Both the position numbers and the translations under genes were made by a program. Shown piece after piece: positions 7,160 through 8,481 of a stretch of DNA of 8,481 bases. Under the pieces are notes generated by a model. The model was not told the origin of the DNA. It did no database searches and saw only the letters and a program-made list of their open reading frames with translations. Where the stretch lies: NCBI GenBank assembly GCA_007127655.1, contig SKYX01000385.1:1-8481 (forward strand), given 5' to 3'. How positions within the stretch are numbered: position 1 is the stretch's first letter; every line of letters starts with the position of its first letter. The DNA comes from Desulfonatronum sp. (GTDB taxonomy: Bacteria; Desulfobacterota; Desulfovibrionia; Desulfovibrionales; Desulfonatronaceae).

Positions 7160-7348
7160 TCAGGCAATGCCCGTCCAATTTTTGAGCAGTTGCTCCGTTT
7201 TCAGCTCCGAGAGCTCCAGGTGGCGGTGTCAGTTGATCCATGCGCCGGGCAAAAGCCTCGGGCTCCAGAAAGTCCACCAGCCGCAGGTCCGGGCGCTTCC
7301 GGCGGCGATAACGAAAAGAAGCAGTCCAAGTACGATGCGCTTCGACAT
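7160..7348 (-). pseudogene. Decayed small exported protein, possibly rhodanese-like
   Basis: The ATG at 7348 has a purine-rich AAGGGGGG upstream and opens with a signal-peptide-like MSKRIVLGLLLFVIAAGSA. The frame then becomes tryptophan-rich and stops at TGA 7229-7231. In the next frame the same DNA reads RPDLRLVDFLEPEAFARRMD, and after the stop the original frame resumes with RHLELSELKTEQLLKNWTG to a TGA at 7160-7162. Joined, the pieces run like one small protein carrying two compensating frameshifts. The pattern LRLVD..EPEAFA...RHLELSEL is weakly reminiscent of a rhodanese domain (LVDVREPEEF...H.PLSEL), but no active-site cysteine loop is present. It lies 30 bp behind the gene at 7379-7840, probably in the former arsR operon. 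The function is a guess. Confidence 0.4.
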
Positions 7349-7378
7349 GACGGCCCCCCTTTGGGGTTGGAATGCGGC

Positions 7379-7840
7379 CTATTTGATCCGGCCTTCGTGC
7401 CGGAGCTTGGCCAGCACGAAGTCGGCCCCGGAGCGGGACAGGCCCTCGGCCTCGGCCACCTGCACGGGTTCCCGTGAGCCGGAGAGAACCAAACGCAGCA
7501 CTTCGTCTTCCAGCTCCTCCAGCCAGTTCTCGAACAGGATCAGGATTTCGGGGTGGGCAATGGCCATCAACTGTTTGGAGCGGGCCACCTTGTCCACGAG
7601 GCTTTGACACATCGTGGTTGGATCGACACCTTCGTCCAGGCATTCTGCCAGTCAGAGATGGACCATGCTGCTGACCTTGTCTTCCCCTTGTTCCGTGCCT
7701 TGCCCCCAGGTCATGCCGACGATGATTGTCAGCCTCTACTCGTCGGAAAACAGGAGAAAGACCTCCGAGGCCGCGTCGGCCACTCCCCGGGCCGCCTCCT
7801 CAGGAGGCATGGTGCGCAGGATGTCGAGAAAATCGTTCAT
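7379..7840 (-). pseudogene. ArsR-operon gene of unknown family with two in-frame stop codons
   Basis: A single frame of 153 codons runs from the ATG at 7840 to a TAG at 7379-7381, interrupted by TAG at 7736-7738 (codon 35) and TGA at 7652-7654 (codon 63). Frame and composition look continuously protein-like: MNDFLDILRTMPPEEAARGV at the start, RLTIIVGMTWGQGTEQGEDK between the stops, and a helical C-terminal half with a helix-turn-helix-like tail EPVQVAEAEGLSRSGADFVL. Both stops can arise by one C-to-T change (CAG to TAG, CGA to TGA), which fits recent inactivation. It begins 19 bp after the arsR stop, so it was the second gene of that operon. The 77-codon distal part (7379-7612) is open but lacks a ribosome site. 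Recoding of the TGA is an unlikely alternative. I do not recognise the family. Confidence 0.6.
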
Positions 7841-7859
7841 GGTCGCTTGTTCTCCGTAG

Positions 7860-8183
7860 TCAAATGGATTTCTTCTCGGCAAGCAGTCCCTGGGCCAGGT
7901 CGCTCATGGTCCGCAGGATGGAGAGGATCTCGCTGGAAGTCAGGGTATAGAAGATGAACGGCCCGCGCCGTTCCACCTGAACCAGCAGGGCCCGCTTGAG
8001 TTCCTTGAGGTGATGCGAGACCAGGGGTTGGGAAAGGTCCAGGGCCTCGGCGATCTGGTTCACGGACTGCTCGCCCCGACCCAGATGACACAAAATCCGC
8101 AGCCGGTTGGCGTCGGACAGAGACTTGGCCAGAAAGGCCGCGTCAGCAAGTTGTTCTCGTGGAATGCAAATGGGGTCGATCAT
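7860..8183 (-). CDS. ArsR-family winged-helix transcriptional regulator
   Basis: A 107-residue DNA-binding repressor of the ArsR/SmtB type. After a short N-terminus, residues 20-35 hold the family-typical SLSDANRLRILCHL, residues 40-63 form the helix-turn-helix (VNQIAEALDLSQPLVSHHLK), and 68-82 form the wing (VQVERRGPFIFYTL). The arsenic site ELCVCDL is absent. Cysteines are only C6 and C32. C32, in ILCHL, sits where persulfide sensors such as SqrR/BigR carry one of their two reactive cysteines, but the C-terminal partner is missing, so the signal remains open. I chose the ATG at 8183 because GAGG lies five bases upstream; a TTG at 8204 would add seven residues but falls inside the putative operator. 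It heads a former operon with the two decayed genes downstream and probably represses itself. Confidence 0.88.
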   Translation of the reverse strand: MIDPICIPREQLADAAFLAKSLSDANRLRILCHLGRGEQSVNQIAEALDLSQPLVSHHLKELKRALLVQVERRGPFIFYTLTSSEILSILRTMSDLAQGLLAEKKSI

Positions 8184-8199
8184 CGGAGCCTCAACGATA

Positions 8200-8250
8200 A
8201 ACAAGTATATAAGTGCATGTTAATATTTTGATTTGAGAGAATATGGTCAA
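8200..8250 (-). promoter_or_regulatory. arsR promoter and putative autoregulatory operator
   Basis: In the arsR direction a -35 TTGACC (8250-8245) and a -10 AATATT (8227-8222) are separated by 17 bases, giving a start near 8215 and a leader of about 30 bases. An imperfect dyad at 8200-8221 (left half AACAAGTATAT against the reverse complement of the right half, AACATGCACTT; 7 of 11 match) covers the start region, a typical place for an ArsR-family repressor. The stretch is notably A+T-rich compared with its surroundings. Confidence 0.55.
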
Positions 8251-8386
8251 GTAACTGCGCACAAAGACCTGGATTGACAGGAGTCATTGCGCCTTGAACG
8301 CCGACAGTGCCTCGGGATGAAGCGACAGCCGCATCCGGCACGTCGGGGACAGTCTGGCTTCTTCGGTGGGCAGAGTCCTTACAATA

Positions 8387-8436
8387 TTTGTCCATCCTAA
8401 TGGACGAATTCAGCTTTGTCTTGAAAAATGGACAAA
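8387..8436. promoter_or_regulatory. Operator-like cluster of three TTTGTCCAT half-sites
   Basis: TTTGTCCAT (8387-8395) and ATGGACGAA (8400-8408) form an inverted repeat with a four-base spacer. A third copy, ATGGACAAA (8428-8436), is the exact reverse complement of the first. The spacing resembles a repressor binding site with an auxiliary half-site. The target gene probably lies beyond the right edge, since the nearest gene inside the window is arsR about 200 bases away. The rest of 8251-8481 shows no convincing gene. The binding protein is not identified. Confidence 0.45.
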
Positions 8437-8481
8437 CAGTTTAAGCCGTGTGAGTGACACCGCCAACCCAGACCGGACCCA

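Noticed and set aside
7026..7643. 205-codon minus-strand frame across the decayed region
   Set aside because: Most of it is out of frame with the two recognisable pseudogenes; it only captures the shifted middle piece of the 7160-7348 pseudogene.
8180..8395. 71-codon minus-strand frame upstream of arsR
   Set aside because: Its start lies in the operator dyad, it covers the arsR promoter and the start of arsR, and its sequence shows no family features.

Overview
The window most resembles an anaerobic deltaproteobacterium (Desulfobacterota) of the Desulfovibrionales type. This is an inference from gene content: a class I hybrid cluster protein with the cysteine spacing known from Desulfovibrio, a sensor kinase with a covalently bound c-type heme, a very long multi-PAS hybrid kinase, and CRP/FNR-type operators of the TTGAT-N4-(A/G)TCAA kind. 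No taxonomic marker is present, so the genus is left open.

All intact genes read leftward (minus strand). From right to left they are: an ArsR-family regulator (7860-8183) with its own promoter and operator; two decayed genes directly behind it (7379-7840 with two in-frame stops, and 7160-7348 with frame disruptions); a gene-poor interval (6574-7062) rich in dyads; a soluble five-PAS hybrid histidine kinase/response regulator (3328-6573); a membrane heme-c sensor kinase (1510-3258) 69 bp behind it; and hcp (hybrid cluster protein/hydroxylamine reductase), which runs off the left edge. hcp has its own promoter with an FNR/HcpR-like box at about -41.

The intact part reads as a redox or nitrosative-stress sensing neighbourhood: two sensor kinases, one sensing through a periplasmic c-heme and one through cytoplasmic PAS domains, sit upstream of the NO/hydroxylamine detoxification enzyme Hcp. 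Boxes nearly identical to the hcp box recur at 6931-6944 and 6987-7000. The latter is correctly spaced for a rightward promoter that now drives only a 23-codon stub (7063-7134), which suggests a rearrangement scar.

The most striking feature is a 165-bp palindromic repeat element (3476-3640) sitting in frame inside the receiver domain of the hybrid kinase. Its computed removal leaves a canonical receiver sequence. It adds 55 residues between the phospho-acceptor aspartate and the conserved threonine. Other items of interest are a large nested hairpin at 6842-6898, possible selenocysteine-like context in a presumed pseudogene, and an orphan operator at the right edge.
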